Assembly (NCBI GenBank): GCA_947371415.1
Contig: CANBPJ010000003.1
Coordinates: forward strand, 1-34,172
DNA length: 34,172 bases
Source of the DNA: Burkholderiaceae bacterium
Lineage (GTDB): Bacteria; Pseudomonadota; Gammaproteobacteria; Burkholderiales; Burkholderiaceae
Reading direction: 5' to 3'
Below, piece by piece: positions 23,924 through 32,126 of the stretch (positions are counted from its first letter, which is position 1; the number at the start of each line of letters is the position of its first letter). The notes under the pieces were generated by a model, which had not been told where the DNA came from, made no database searches, and worked only from the letters and a program-made list of their open reading frames with translations. Position numbers and translations under genes: made by a program.

Positions 23924-26023
23924 ATGCTGCACCAACCCGCCGCTTTAAGTAAACAGAAATTGATTGTCGTTTTTATCTCAGGACTTCTGAGTTCAATTGC
24001 CTTTGCCCAATCGACAACTCCGGCCCTCGAAATTACTGCAACAGGCTCACAGGAAGCAACTCAAAGTATTTTGACGCCTACGAAAGTCCTTCAAGGAGAT
24101 GAGCTACTTAATAAACTTGGCAGCACCCTTGGCGCCACCTTAGCTAATGAGTTGGGTGTATCTGCCACTGGATATGGTGCAGGCTCATCCAGACCAGTCA
24201 TACGCGGCCTTGAAGGATCGCGAGTTCAGATTTTGCAAAATGGCTTGTCTGTTGGTGATGTATCTAATATCTCGCAAGACCATGCCGTTGGCAACAATAT
24301 GCAAAATGCCCATCAAGTAGAAATACTTCGGGGTGCAGCCGCCCTACTTTATGGCTCGGGCTCGAGTGGCGGCCTAGTCAATGTGGTGAACGACCGCATC
24401 TTAACTAATCTGCCAGACAGACCAACTGGTGCAATCAACACCAGTTATGAAACCGTCAACAATGGTCGTGCCGGAGCCTTAGAGCTGGATGGCGCTATTG
24501 GTTCAGTTGCAGTGCATGTAGATACCGCGATTAATAATGCGAATAATTACCGCATCCCCGGCAACTCGACACAATCACAAGGTGAGCCCGCGGGAGGCTG
24601 GACAGTTCCCCCGGGTGGCGGAACTAATTACAGCGGCAAGCTACCGAACACTTACAGTGCTCAAAATAATTTAGGCGTTGGGGTCTCTCACATTGGAGAG
24701 TCTGGCTATACCGGTGTCTCTATAGAACGTTTAAATAACAACTACGGAATACCAACTCCCGAGGGCGGCTCCATCAATCAGTCGCAGAATCGCTATGACT
24801 TACAGCATCAAACACGCGATCCATTTTCTGGTTTCTCTTCTATCAAGGTTAGCGCAGCCAATTCCAATTACAACCATACCGAATTTAATAATGTCGGTGT
24901 AGCGGCATCACAATGGAAAAACATCGCTAATGAGGCTCGCCTTGAGTTGACCCACATTCCCGTTGCTGGCTGGAAAGGTAGCTTCGGCGCTCAAGTCACT
25001 GCAGCATCACTTAATGCAACTGAAGTAGGCACCGGGAGCTACGCCATTGTTCCGCCAACCAAAACCAGTTCCAATGCCTTATTTTGGATTGAGGAGGGCA
25101 AATGGAATTCCCTGCAAGGTAGCCTAGGCCTTCGTTACAACAGCCTTGCGCAGAATCCCAATTTAGGAACAACTTTAGAACCTCAACCCACAGTGGATCC
25201 CATCGGAACTACCCCTAGCATTACCTTACAGAATCGCAAATTTAATCTGATGTCTTATTCAGCCGGAGGCTTATGGGCCTTCATGCAGGGCTATGGTGCT
25301 GGAGTTGCCTACACGGTTTCACAACGCGCACCGAGCGCACAGGAGCTTTACTCCTATGGTGCACATGAATCTACTGCTACCTTTGATATTGGCAATCCCA
25401 ACCTCTCTAAAGAGACTTCACATAATTTAGAGCTCAATATTCAGAAGACCGTTGGCTTAATCAGGAGCAAGGCAAGCGTCTATGCCAATCGCTTTAACAA
25501 CTATATCTATAGCTACTACACTGGAAGTGTTATCAGCAATGGCGGACAAGAAGGCAATGGTTTTAACGTAGTTACCGCTCAGCAAGCTGCAGCCACCATC
25601 AAAGGCATTGAGGGCGAGCTAACCTATAACTGGAATCAAGCTGGCTTGGGTGGTCGAGTCTTTGGCGATGCCTCACAAGGTGCTTTTGATGCGGGAGGCA
25701 ACCTTCCGTTGCAGCCAGCACCCCGATTGGGCGCAGAGTTAGCGCATCAAAAAAATGGCTGGCTTACCAATGCGACTTACATTTATAGCTATCAACAGAA
25801 TCGATTGGCCAGTTGGGAGCAAGGCCCCGCACCAAGTTACAACCTGTTAAATGCTGGCATCTCCTACACAGAGCGAGTTAGAGACGTGAACTGGACTGTC
25901 TATGCAAACCTAAAGAACTTGCTCAATGAACAAATTCGGTATGCGACTACACCGATGGCGGTCAGGCTCTATGCACCGCAACCTGGAAGAAGTGTCATGG
26001 TGGGATTAAGAGGCGCTTTTTAA
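23924..26023 (+). CDS. TonB-dependent outer-membrane receptor, ZnuD-like
   Basis: 699 residues: a signal peptide (cleavage after IAFA, residue 28), a plug domain (about 45-160) and a 22-strand barrel ending in Phe, as outer-membrane proteins do. The plug contains RVQILQNGLSVGDVSNISQDHAV, characteristic of the ZnuD zinc-receptor branch, then the usual VEILRGAAALLYGSGSSGGLVNVV. It imports a metal or metal complex using TonB energy. Zinc is the best guess from this motif and from the His-rich neighbour upstream. No obvious TonB box is seen at the mature N-terminus. It converges on the chromate-transporter genes with an 11-base gap. Confidence 0.88.
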   Translation: MLHQPAALSKQKLIVVFISGLLSSIAFAQSTTPALEITATGSQEATQSILTPTKVLQGDELLNKLGSTLGATLANELGVSATGYGAGSSRPVIRGLEGSRVQILQNGLSVGDVSNISQDHAVGNNMQNAHQVEILRGAAALLYGSGSSGGLVNVVNDRILTNLPDRPTGAINTSYETVNNGRAGALELDGAIGSVAVHVDTAINNANNYRIPGNSTQSQGEPAGGWTVPPGGGTNYSGKLPNTYSAQNNLGVGVSHIGESGYTGVSIERLNNNYGIPTPEGGSINQSQNRYDLQHQTRDPFSGFSSIKVSAANSNYNHTEFNNVGVAASQWKNIANEARLELTHIPVAGWKGSFGAQVTAASLNATEVGTGSYAIVPPTKTSSNALFWIEEGKWNSLQGSLGLRYNSLAQNPNLGTTLEPQPTVDPIGTTPSITLQNRKFNLMSYSAGGLWAFMQGYGAGVAYTVSQRAPSAQELYSYGAHESTATFDIGNPNLSKETSHNLELNIQKTVGLIRSKASVYANRFNNYIYSYYTGSVISNGGQEGNGFNVVTAQQAAATIKGIEGELTYNWNQAGLGGRVFGDASQGAFDAGGNLPLQPAPRLGAELAHQKNGWLTNATYIYSYQQNRLASWEQGPAPSYNLLNAGISYTERVRDVNWTVYANLKNLLNEQIRYATTPMAVRLYAPQPGRSVMVGLRGAF

Positions 26024-26034
26024 GTTAACGCCAG

Positions 26035-26559
26035 CTACCAATAATGCATTGCCAATGCACCGATACAGCCCGAACTCAAAATCAGGTAAACGGGGTTTAG
26101 TTTTGTTTTTAAGATGAGATAAAACGTGATCAATGCGAGTGTCAAAGTAATAGGACTCACAATGGACGCTTTACCTACTGCATAGACGCCTGAGGCCATC
26201 AACCCAAGAGAAATGGGTTCCAAGGCATTCTGAACAGCTCTTCGCCAGGGACTTTCACCAAATCGATTCCACAGTCTGCCAACGTAAAAGCACAGAACAC
26301 TAGACGGCAAAAAGAATGACAGTAAAACAATCCCGGCGCCCATCAGACCAGCCAATTGGTAGCCAATCACCAATACCATCAGCATATTGGGCCCAGGAGC
26401 CAATTGACCAAAACTATAGATGTGGACAAATTGGGTATGGTCGATACCAAACTGATGAGCCAGTAGGGATTGCATCTCTGGTAGCACTGCAGTGCCGCCC
26501 CCTACTGCCAAAATAGAGAGCAATGCAAAACTGAGGGCAAGGTGGATTAAAAGACTCAT
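26035..26559 (-). CDS. chrA: CHR-family transporter, half-size subunit 2
   Basis: 174 residues with about six membrane helices. It is one half of a chromate-ion-transporter (CHR) protein: LAVGGGTAVLPEM at the start, then FGQLAPGPNMLM, the family's GGG and PGP motifs. It starts at the ATG at 26559, which overlaps the stop of the previous gene as ATGA; an upstream extension of the frame to 26694 would lie inside that gene and is rejected. Paired short CHR proteins act as a heterodimer. The substrate is inferred as an oxyanion; chromate resistance itself is not shown by the sequence. Confidence 0.87.
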   Translation of the reverse strand: MSLLIHLALSFALLSILAVGGGTAVLPEMQSLLAHQFGIDHTQFVHIYSFGQLAPGPNMLMVLVIGYQLAGLMGAGIVLLSFFLPSSVLCFYVGRLWNRFGESPWRRAVQNALEPISLGLMASGVYAVGKASIVSPITLTLALITFYLILKTKLNPVYLILSSGCIGALAMHYW

Positions 26560-27128
26560 GCGCTCTGACGTGGACGGTAAAGATAAATAGCTATCGGAGC
26601 CATGATTAGCAGAACTATAGGTAAAGATAGTTTTGCAATACTCATTAACAAGAAGGTGACCACAATAATCAACAGCGACTTTAGATGGCGCCAATTATCT
26701 TCACCGATTCGGTAGGTTATTGCTGCCAGTAGACCACTAGCCGCCGCTGCAATACCAATCAAAATCAGATTTACCAGAGGATGATTCGAGGCGCTGGCAT
26801 AAAGGATCCCCATACCCAATACAAATAGACTGCCCGGCAAAATTAAACCAATGCTTGCAATAAAGGCTCCCGGGGCACCGCGCAGATGATCTCCAGATAG
26901 GACGGCCATATTGACTGAATTGAGGCCAGGCATTGTTTGGCTAATCGCCAGATAGGCCATGAATTCATCCGGTGACAGCCACTTGCGTTTTTCTACCAAG
27001 AGGATGCGTTCATAGGCAATAATCCCGCCGCCAAAGCTGATGGCGCCAATCAGTAAAAACTGAATAAATAGATCGCCCAGTTTGGGGGGGTCAGCCTTGG
27101 AAATGGAAATATCAGCAGCTAGAGTCAC
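26556..27128 (-). CDS. chrA: CHR-family transporter, half-size subunit 1
   Basis: 190 residues, the N-terminal-type half: FLLIGAISFGGGIIAYERILLVEKRKW followed by AISQTMPGLNSVNMA. The PG motif and the glycine triplet are conserved. The start is GTG at 27128, overlapping the stop of the CYTH-like gene by four bases (GTGA), and the stop overlaps the second half by four bases (ATGA). The three genes are therefore translationally coupled. Membership in a polyphosphate/lipid operon raises the chance that this pair moves something other than chromate. Confidence 0.87.
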   Translation of the reverse strand: MTLAADISISKADPPKLGDLFIQFLLIGAISFGGGIIAYERILLVEKRKWLSPDEFMAYLAISQTMPGLNSVNMAVLSGDHLRGAPGAFIASIGLILPGSLFVLGMGILYASASNHPLVNLILIGIAAAASGLLAAITYRIGEDNWRHLKSLLIIVVTFLLMSIAKLSLPIVLLIMAPIAIYLYRPRQSA

Positions 27129-27952
27129 TCTGGCTTTCCATAAATTAAAGCTGTTTTAGTGCTACCGATCTCCAGCCAGTCAGCCAGCTCAATTTGAAGC
27201 TTTTTAAAGAATTTATCGGCTCGCTTATGTGCTTTTGCTTGTGCGCGATTTTGATCATTCACTCGATAGGAAAATGCCAGCTCGCCCACAATTGGATCAC
27301 CAACACTTTTCATCCAAATTGCAATATCGCAATGCGCTTGCACTCCATCCCCAAACACCAAATTACCAATTGGTAGGCATGCCTCGAGAATTTTGTTGGT
27401 ACTCCCACCCACAATGCGCAGCGGCAGTTTTTTATCAATGGGTAGATGGACTAGGCCAGGGAAAAACTTGCCGACACTATTGAGGCTTCGATCAAATAGA
27501 TTATCCAAAGGCACGGCATCTAGAATGGCATTGTTTGAATAGATTGATCGCTTGGTTCCGAGGGTGTCGCCACGCAATATCTCCTCTTTTAAGCGCAACC
27601 TTGATTTAATCTTTTTATTGGGGCTTGGGTCAAATTGAGAAGACTCCGAAAGATCACTCGCACGGCATTTTAGGGTGACCTCACACCAATCATCTACCCA
27701 AACATTCTGGCGAGATTCACGAACGCGCAAGATGATGTTGTTACGACGAAAATCCTCTCCAGGCGTATCGTAAAAATAAATATTACGAAGGCCGGTAGTT
27801 GCATTATCTAAATGGAAAAAATCCACCTTACTCTTTTTGCAGAACTTGAGAATCTGATCGCTTAAAGCAGTAATTCTGCTGCGACGATCCAAGCCTTTTG
27901 GCTTGATGAGGAGCTTGAACTCTCGATTGGTAATAGACTCATGTAGCTTCAT
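27125..27952 (-). CDS. Putative CYTH/triphosphate-tunnel-like protein
   Basis: 275 residues, no signal or membrane segment. The N-terminal half has the outline of a CYTH domain: an N-x-E-x-K strand at 9-13 (family form E-x-E-x-K), YFYDTP at 59-64, NNIILRVRES at 71-80 and EVTLK at 91-95. GELAFSYR (223-230) could be a late tunnel strand. CYTH proteins bind triphosphate, polyphosphate or similar ligands with metal, as in adenylate cyclase CyaB, thiamine triphosphatase and VTC4. Position between a PPK2 gene (49 bases upstream) and CHR genes (overlapping) supports a polyphosphate link. The first Glu of the signature is Asn, and the C-terminal half is unfamiliar, so catalysis is uncertain. Confidence 0.6.
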   Translation of the reverse strand: MKLHESITNREFKLLIKPKGLDRRSRITALSDQILKFCKKSKVDFFHLDNATTGLRNIYFYDTPGEDFRRNNIILRVRESRQNVWVDDWCEVTLKCRASDLSESSQFDPSPNKKIKSRLRLKEEILRGDTLGTKRSIYSNNAILDAVPLDNLFDRSLNSVGKFFPGLVHLPIDKKLPLRIVGGSTNKILEACLPIGNLVFGDGVQAHCDIAIWMKSVGDPIVGELAFSYRVNDQNRAQAKAHKRADKFFKKLQIELADWLEIGSTKTALIYGKPE

Positions 27953-28001
27953 GGTGTTAACCCCTTAATATGGTTAAGAGATTAACACTTTCTGCAAATT
28001 C

Positions 28002-28907
28002 TTAGTACACCTCAGGTACGTACATTTCAGGAGGCACTGGGCCTCGCAAGTAATCTGGATTATGTACGCGGGCAGGCAAGGTAATTTCTGGATGATCAAT
28101 TTCTTTATAGGGAATTTGATCTAGCAAATGAGAGATGCAATTGAGGCGCGCCTTTTTCTTATCATTGGCTGCCACTACCCACCATGGCGCCTCAGGAATG
28201 TTGGTGCGATCCAACATAGTCTCTTTTGCCTTGGTATAAGCCTCCCAGTGGCGACGAGCATCCAGATCCATTGGGCTTAATTTCCACTGCTTCAGCGGAT
28301 CATGGATTCGCATCATGAAGCGGTTGTATTGCTCGTCATCTGAAATCGAGAACCAATACTTAATCAAGATGATGCCAGATCGAATAATCATGCGCTCAAA
28401 TTCTGGGACCGTCCGCAAAAACTCTTCATACTCGGCATCAGTACAGAAACCCATGACTTTTTCTACGCCAGCACGGTTATACCAACTGCGGTCAAACAGC
28501 ACAATTTCACCACCAGCAGGTAAATTGGATATGTAGCGCTGAAAATACCACTGAGTCTTTTCCCGCTCACTTGGGGCTGTCAATGCTACGACTTTACAAA
28601 CACGGGGGTTAAGTCGCTGCGTAATCCGCTTGATTGCACCACCCTTACCCGCAGAATCGCGACCTTCGAATAAAACAGCAACTTTGAGCTTATTCTCTAC
28701 AACCCAGTCCTGAAGCTTAACTAACTCGCCCTGTAAGCGAAAAAGCTCCTTGAAATAGACTTGGCGCGGGATAACAGAACCGCTACCACCATCCGGGGAA
28801 AGGCGGTCATCATCAAGCTCCATTTCGAGCTCTTCGTCCATGCTATCTAAGATTTCTTCTTGAGCACGCTGATACCACTCAGCCATCTCTTTGTGTTTTG
28901 ACGTCAT
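28002..28907 (-). CDS. ppk2: PPK2-family polyphosphate kinase, long form
   Basis: 301 residues: an acidic N-terminal extension (about 1-50, with EELEMELDDD), then the PPK2 core. Walker A is GRDSAGKGG (82-90), Walker B is LFDRSWYNRAGVE with Asp139, and the lid is MRIHDPLKQWKLSP. It converts polyphosphate plus nucleoside diphosphate to triphosphate, or the reverse. The start at 28907 overlaps the acyltransferase stop as ATGA and has GGGGAAG upstream; the frame runs on to 28943 but that start is less likely. It differs from the copy at 17252 in the Walker B residue and in length, so the two probably divide nucleotide substrates or direction. Confidence 0.93.
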   Translation of the reverse strand: MTSKHKEMAEWYQRAQEEILDSMDEELEMELDDDRLSPDGGSGSVIPRQVYFKELFRLQGELVKLQDWVVENKLKVAVLFEGRDSAGKGGAIKRITQRLNPRVCKVVALTAPSEREKTQWYFQRYISNLPAGGEIVLFDRSWYNRAGVEKVMGFCTDAEYEEFLRTVPEFERMIIRSGIILIKYWFSISDDEQYNRFMMRIHDPLKQWKLSPMDLDARRHWEAYTKAKETMLDRTNIPEAPWWVVAANDKKKARLNCISHLLDQIPYKEIDHPEITLPARVHNPDYLRGPVPPEMYVPEVY

Positions 28908-29749
28908 TTCTTCCCCTGAGGCGTTACTAGCTTTGTATCCCAAGGATATGACACTTTTGTTACGGATGCCTTTTCAAGGCTTTTTGAGATCGATTCCTGG
29001 CTGTAATTTGCCAATTGCTTGCGATCCGCATTTGGCAAGAGGTCATCTGAATAAGCTGGAAAGAGCCTAATATGCGCCACCAAAGATCGATTTTTGATGA
29101 CCCTGGACATCGACTCCAATAAGCCCATATCTCCAATAAATGCTGGGGATTCGCTCCTCAAACCAGTGACTTTTGAGAGATATTGAAGGGCGAGCGGAAA
29201 AACTGGCACATTTGCGGCAATCGCGGATTCAAACAGATTGGGCTTAAACGGCAAGACAGAATCACCAATTGTTGAGGTTCCCTCGGGGAAAATACAGATA
29301 GATTCTGTTTTTAGCACTTCCGCCATCCGACCAACCACTTGCCTTGCCTGTCGGGCACTGTCCCTACGGATAAATACGGTGCCTAGTTGTTTGGCCATCC
29401 ACCCAAATATCGGCCAACCCTCTACTTCAGACTTCGCTACAAAACGAATTGGCTTAAATGCATTAATAACATGAATATCCAGCCACGATATATGGTTGGA
29501 GGCGATCAAATGCGGGGTATTACCCAGTAAAACAGCATCTTGAACGACAAGCTCAATATTGAATATTTTTAGAAGGCGTTTTGACCAAGCCTGAATTTTT
29601 CGATCTTTATTCCTGCGATTCAGAAATGGAAAAACAAAAGCTAGCGTACAAACACCGCAAATAACATGAACCCAGATTTGGCACCATACCCAGATACGCA
29701 GGAGCCTTGGCGTCTCTACTACATCGAGGTCGGAAGAAAGTATTTTCAT
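28904..29749 (-). CDS. PlsC-family acyltransferase (1-acylglycerol-3-phosphate or OlsA-type)
   Basis: 281 residues. An N-terminal membrane helix (about 17-42) is followed by the acyltransferase domain with N85-H86-x4-D91 (NHISWLD), a VFIRRD segment at about 125-130 and FPEGT (154-158). It acylates a lysolipid from acyl-ACP or acyl-CoA. Two roles fit: phosphatidic acid synthesis (PlsC) or the second step of ornithine-lipid synthesis (OlsA). An OlsB-like gene only 2.4 kb away favours considering OlsA. The ATG at 29749 is chosen over a TTG at 29755. It heads the five-gene minus-strand operon, and its promoter must lie in or beside the Pho-box region. Confidence 0.88.
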   Translation of the reverse strand: MKILSSDLDVVETPRLLRIWVWCQIWVHVICGVCTLAFVFPFLNRRNKDRKIQAWSKRLLKIFNIELVVQDAVLLGNTPHLIASNHISWLDIHVINAFKPIRFVAKSEVEGWPIFGWMAKQLGTVFIRRDSARQARQVVGRMAEVLKTESICIFPEGTSTIGDSVLPFKPNLFESAIAANVPVFPLALQYLSKVTGLRSESPAFIGDMGLLESMSRVIKNRSLVAHIRLFPAYSDDLLPNADRKQLANYSQESISKSLEKASVTKVSYPWDTKLVTPQGKK

Positions 29750-29770
29750 AAACAAGCATCAATATAAATC

Positions 29771-29799
29771 ATGTCATCAAAATGTCGTAAAACTGTCAT
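29771..29799 (+). promoter_or_regulatory. Pho box (PhoB-binding repeats)
   Basis: Three direct seven-base repeats at an exact 11-base period: ATGTCAT (29771-29777), ATGTCGT (29782-29788) and CTGTCAT (29793-29799), with A-rich four-base spacers CAAA and AAAA. This is the known Pho-box layout (CTGTCAT repeats, A/T-rich spacers) bound by phosphorylated PhoB in low phosphate. A fourth, poor unit (ATTACAT, 29804-29810) keeps the phase. The plus-strand orientation points to the plcP-like gene at 29835. A minus-strand TATATT (29766-29761), four bases away, could be a -10 for the divergent acyltransferase operon, leaving almost no leader. Confidence 0.75.
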
Positions 29800-29834
29800 G
29801 AGGATTACATGATGGGCGGGCTTAATGCTTACTC

Positions 29835-30644
29835 ATGATGCATTACAGAGCTATTTGGATTTCAGATATACACCTAGGAACATCAGGGTGTCAGGCTAAC
29901 TACCTCCTCGATTTCTTAAAACACAATGAGGCGGATCAGTTTTATTTGGTTGGCGATATTATCGACGGCTGGCGCCTAAAACAATCTTTTTATTGGCCTC
30001 AAGCTCACAATGACGTAGTTCAAAAATTATTGCGTAAGGCACGAAAAGGTACCGAGGTTATTTATATCCCCGGCAATCATGACGAGGCAGCGCGGCAGTA
30101 TTTTGGCATGTCATTTGGCGACATTAAAGTTCAAGAAGAGGTGATCCACACAACCTTGGATGGCCGCAAGCTTTGGGTCACCCATGGCGATCTATTTGAC
30201 GGTGTCATGCAATACGCAAAATGGCTAGCTTACGTTGGTGATACGCTGTACTCCTTCATTCTTTACATCAACCGCTATTTCAATATGTTGCGGATCAAGA
30301 TGGGCCTGCAGTACTGGTCTCTCTCTCAATATCTCAAGCACCAAGTAAAAAATGCAGTGAGTTATATCGCAGACTTTGAGCACATCATGGCTAGAGAAGC
30401 GCGCTTGCGTAATTGTGATGGCGTGGTCTGCGGCCATATTCACAAAGCTGAAATCCGCGAGATTGATGGTCTGCTCTACTGCAATGATGGTGATTGGGTA
30501 GAAAGTCTTTCTGCACTAGTCGAGACAACCGAAGGCGAACTCAAAATTATTTACTGGACACATATCAAAGGTGATCCAGTTCAAGCTCCTGAAATTACTC
30601 TCCAACCCGCTGTTGAAGCACTTTTTAAAGAGGCTGCCTTATGA
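29835..30644 (+). CDS. plcP: PlcP-like metallophosphoesterase (phospholipase C type)
   Basis: 269 residues, a calcineurin-like phosphoesterase of the LpxH/PlcP group. Metal ligands: D11 and H13 (SDIHLG), GDIIDGW (40-46), GNHDE (80-84), THGD (116-119) and GHIHK (200-204). By family alone it would be called UDP-2,3-diacylglucosamine hydrolase. However, it overlaps a glycosyltransferase by four bases and sits behind a Pho box, the arrangement of the phosphate-starvation phospholipase PlcP with Agt, which cuts membrane phospholipids to diacylglycerol. I therefore prefer PlcP. Start codons at 29835 and 29838 are both possible; neither has a strong ribosome binding site. Confidence 0.8.
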   Translation: MMHYRAIWISDIHLGTSGCQANYLLDFLKHNEADQFYLVGDIIDGWRLKQSFYWPQAHNDVVQKLLRKARKGTEVIYIPGNHDEAARQYFGMSFGDIKVQEEVIHTTLDGRKLWVTHGDLFDGVMQYAKWLAYVGDTLYSFILYINRYFNMLRIKMGLQYWSLSQYLKHQVKNAVSYIADFEHIMAREARLRNCDGVVCGHIHKAEIREIDGLLYCNDGDWVESLSALVETTEGELKIIYWTHIKGDPVQAPEITLQPAVEALFKEAAL

Positions 30645-31669
30645 AAATTATGATCATCACTGATGCATGGGATCCGCAAGTTAATGGCGTGGTGAGAACA
30701 CTAAAGCAAACGCGCGCCGAACTCATTGCCATGGGTCATGAGGTTGAAATGATTACGCCAAATGGCTTTAAATCTATTCCATGCCCGACTTATCCCGATA
30801 TTGCTCTCTCTTTATTTCCCGGAAAAGAAGTTGCCCGCAAAATCAAAGCATTCGCACCGGATGCGATGCATATCGCCACAGAGGGCCCTTTAGGCTTATC
30901 GGCGCGCGCTTATGCTGTAAAAAACAATCTACCCTTCTCTACCGCCTACCACACGCGCTTTCCTGAGTATGTCAAAGCACGTACCGGCATTCCACTTGCC
31001 ATTACTTATGCTTTCATCCGCTGGTTTCATGGGCAGTCTATGGCAGTCATGGCACCCACCATTGTCGTTAAGGATGATCTAGAAAAATATGGGCTTAATA
31101 ATGTGGTCTTGTGGTCTAGAGGTGTTGATCTCGATATCTTCAAAATACAAGAATCCAAAGCACTCAATACTGCACACCCAATCTTTTTGTATGTCGGTCG
31201 CGTTGCCGTGGAAAAGAATATCAATGCCTTTTTAGAAATTGATCTGCCAGGCTCAAAATGGGTGGTTGGCGATGGTCCAGCAATGGCTGGTATTAAAGAA
31301 AAATACCCTGACATTAACTATCTGGGTGTGCTGCAACAACATGAGCTGGCTAAGGTATATGCCGCAGCCGATGTGTTTGTATTTCCCAGCAAAACAGATA
31401 CGTTTGGACTGGTATTGCTGGAGGCTATGGCCTGCGGTACGCCAGTAGCAGCCTATCCAGTAACTGGCCCAATTGATGTTCTAGGCAACTCCCCAGCGGG
31501 AGCTATGAATGAGGATTTGCGGGAGGCTTGCCTGCAGGCTCTCAAGATTCCGCGTGAAGTTGCTAGAGCTCATGCCGAGAAATTCTCTTGGAGAGCTGCT
31601 TCCGAGCAATTTGCAAATCACCTTAAGCCAGTGCCATCAACAGAAGTTCATGTTAGCGCTCTCGCATAA
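30641..31669 (+). CDS. GT4 glycosyltransferase, Agt/SqdX-like
   Basis: 342 residues, GT-B fold. The N-terminal acceptor domain begins MIITDAWDPQVNGVVRTL. The donor domain starts near FLYVGRV (182-188) with EK at 191-192. The donor-phosphate motif is D253-x7-E261 (KTDTFGLVLLEAMACG), as in SqdX-, MgtA- and Agt-type lipid glycosyltransferases. The predicted reaction is sugar transfer from a nucleotide sugar to diacylglycerol, making a phosphorus-free glycolipid at the inner membrane. Its start overlaps the plcP-like stop (ATGA), so enzyme pair and product hand-over are coupled. The sugar (hexose or uronic acid) cannot be read from sequence. Confidence 0.85.
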   Translation: MKIMIITDAWDPQVNGVVRTLKQTRAELIAMGHEVEMITPNGFKSIPCPTYPDIALSLFPGKEVARKIKAFAPDAMHIATEGPLGLSARAYAVKNNLPFSTAYHTRFPEYVKARTGIPLAITYAFIRWFHGQSMAVMAPTIVVKDDLEKYGLNNVVLWSRGVDLDIFKIQESKALNTAHPIFLYVGRVAVEKNINAFLEIDLPGSKWVVGDGPAMAGIKEKYPDINYLGVLQQHELAKVYAAADVFVFPSKTDTFGLVLLEAMACGTPVAAYPVTGPIDVLGNSPAGAMNEDLREACLQALKIPREVARAHAEKFSWRAASEQFANHLKPVPSTEVHVSALA

Positions 31670-31678
31670 GGCAGCATT

Positions 31679-32083
31679 TTGACCACCCCCTACAACATCA
31701 ATCAGAATCCCCACAAAGGCAATCGTGGTCTCACCAGAGCTTGGCATGCCGCCAAGAACTCTTGGTGTGGCATTGTTTACGCATTCAAAGAAGAAAGTGC
31801 TTTTAGGCAAGAGCTCACACTACTGATATTACTCACCCCTCTTGCACTTTTTCTGCCGATCAGCCCACTCGAAAAGTGCGCTCTGATTGCCTCATTAATC
31901 ATGGTGTTAGTTGTGGAGTTACTTAACTCAAGTGTTGAGGCAGCCATCGACCGAATCTCATTTGATCATCACGATCTATCAAAGAGGGCAAAAGACTTCG
32001 GATCGGCTGCAGTAATGTTAGCCCTGATGATTGCCGCATTGCTTTGGATCGCGATTTGCGCTCCCCTTGTCATGTCTTCGTAA
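31679..32083 (+). CDS. dgkA: Diacylglycerol kinase
   Basis: 134 residues, the small integral-membrane DgkA family: an amphipathic N-terminus, FKEESAFRQEL, three helices, VELLNSSVEAAIDRI and KRAKDFGSAAVML. It phosphorylates diacylglycerol to phosphatidic acid with ATP. The start is TTG at 31679, seven bases after AAGG, which overlaps the previous stop; no usable ATG follows. Directly behind PlcP and Agt it would return surplus diacylglycerol to the phospholipid pool, balancing the remodelling reactions. Confidence 0.93.
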   Translation: MTTPYNINQNPHKGNRGLTRAWHAAKNSWCGIVYAFKEESAFRQELTLLILLTPLALFLPISPLEKCALIASLIMVLVVELLNSSVEAAIDRISFDHHDLSKRAKDFGSAAVMLALMIAALLWIAICAPLVMSS

Positions 32084-32126
32084 CAAAATACTTATACGAT
32101 TTAAAGGTATATAAATAAGGATAACT

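Noticed and set aside
23622-23948. An overlapping plus-strand frame of 108 residues between the His-rich gene and the receptor
   Set aside because: It overlaps both real genes in another frame, has no ribosome binding site and no recognisable protein features.
26035-27128. A single chrA gene broken by a frameshift
   Set aside because: Each half has its own start and stop joined by an ATGA overlap, and paired half-size CHR genes are a known arrangement.
29835-30644. Calling this gene lpxH
   Set aside because: The family motifs allow it, but the four-base overlap with a lipid glycosyltransferase and the Pho box fit PlcP better; a genome-wide check for another lpxH would decide.
32067-32095. 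TTGTCAT followed at 11-base steps by TCGTAAC and TACTTAT, upstream of the OlsB-like gene
   Set aside because: Only the first unit resembles the Pho half-site; the other two match at three or four of seven positions, and the spacing to the -10 is too long.
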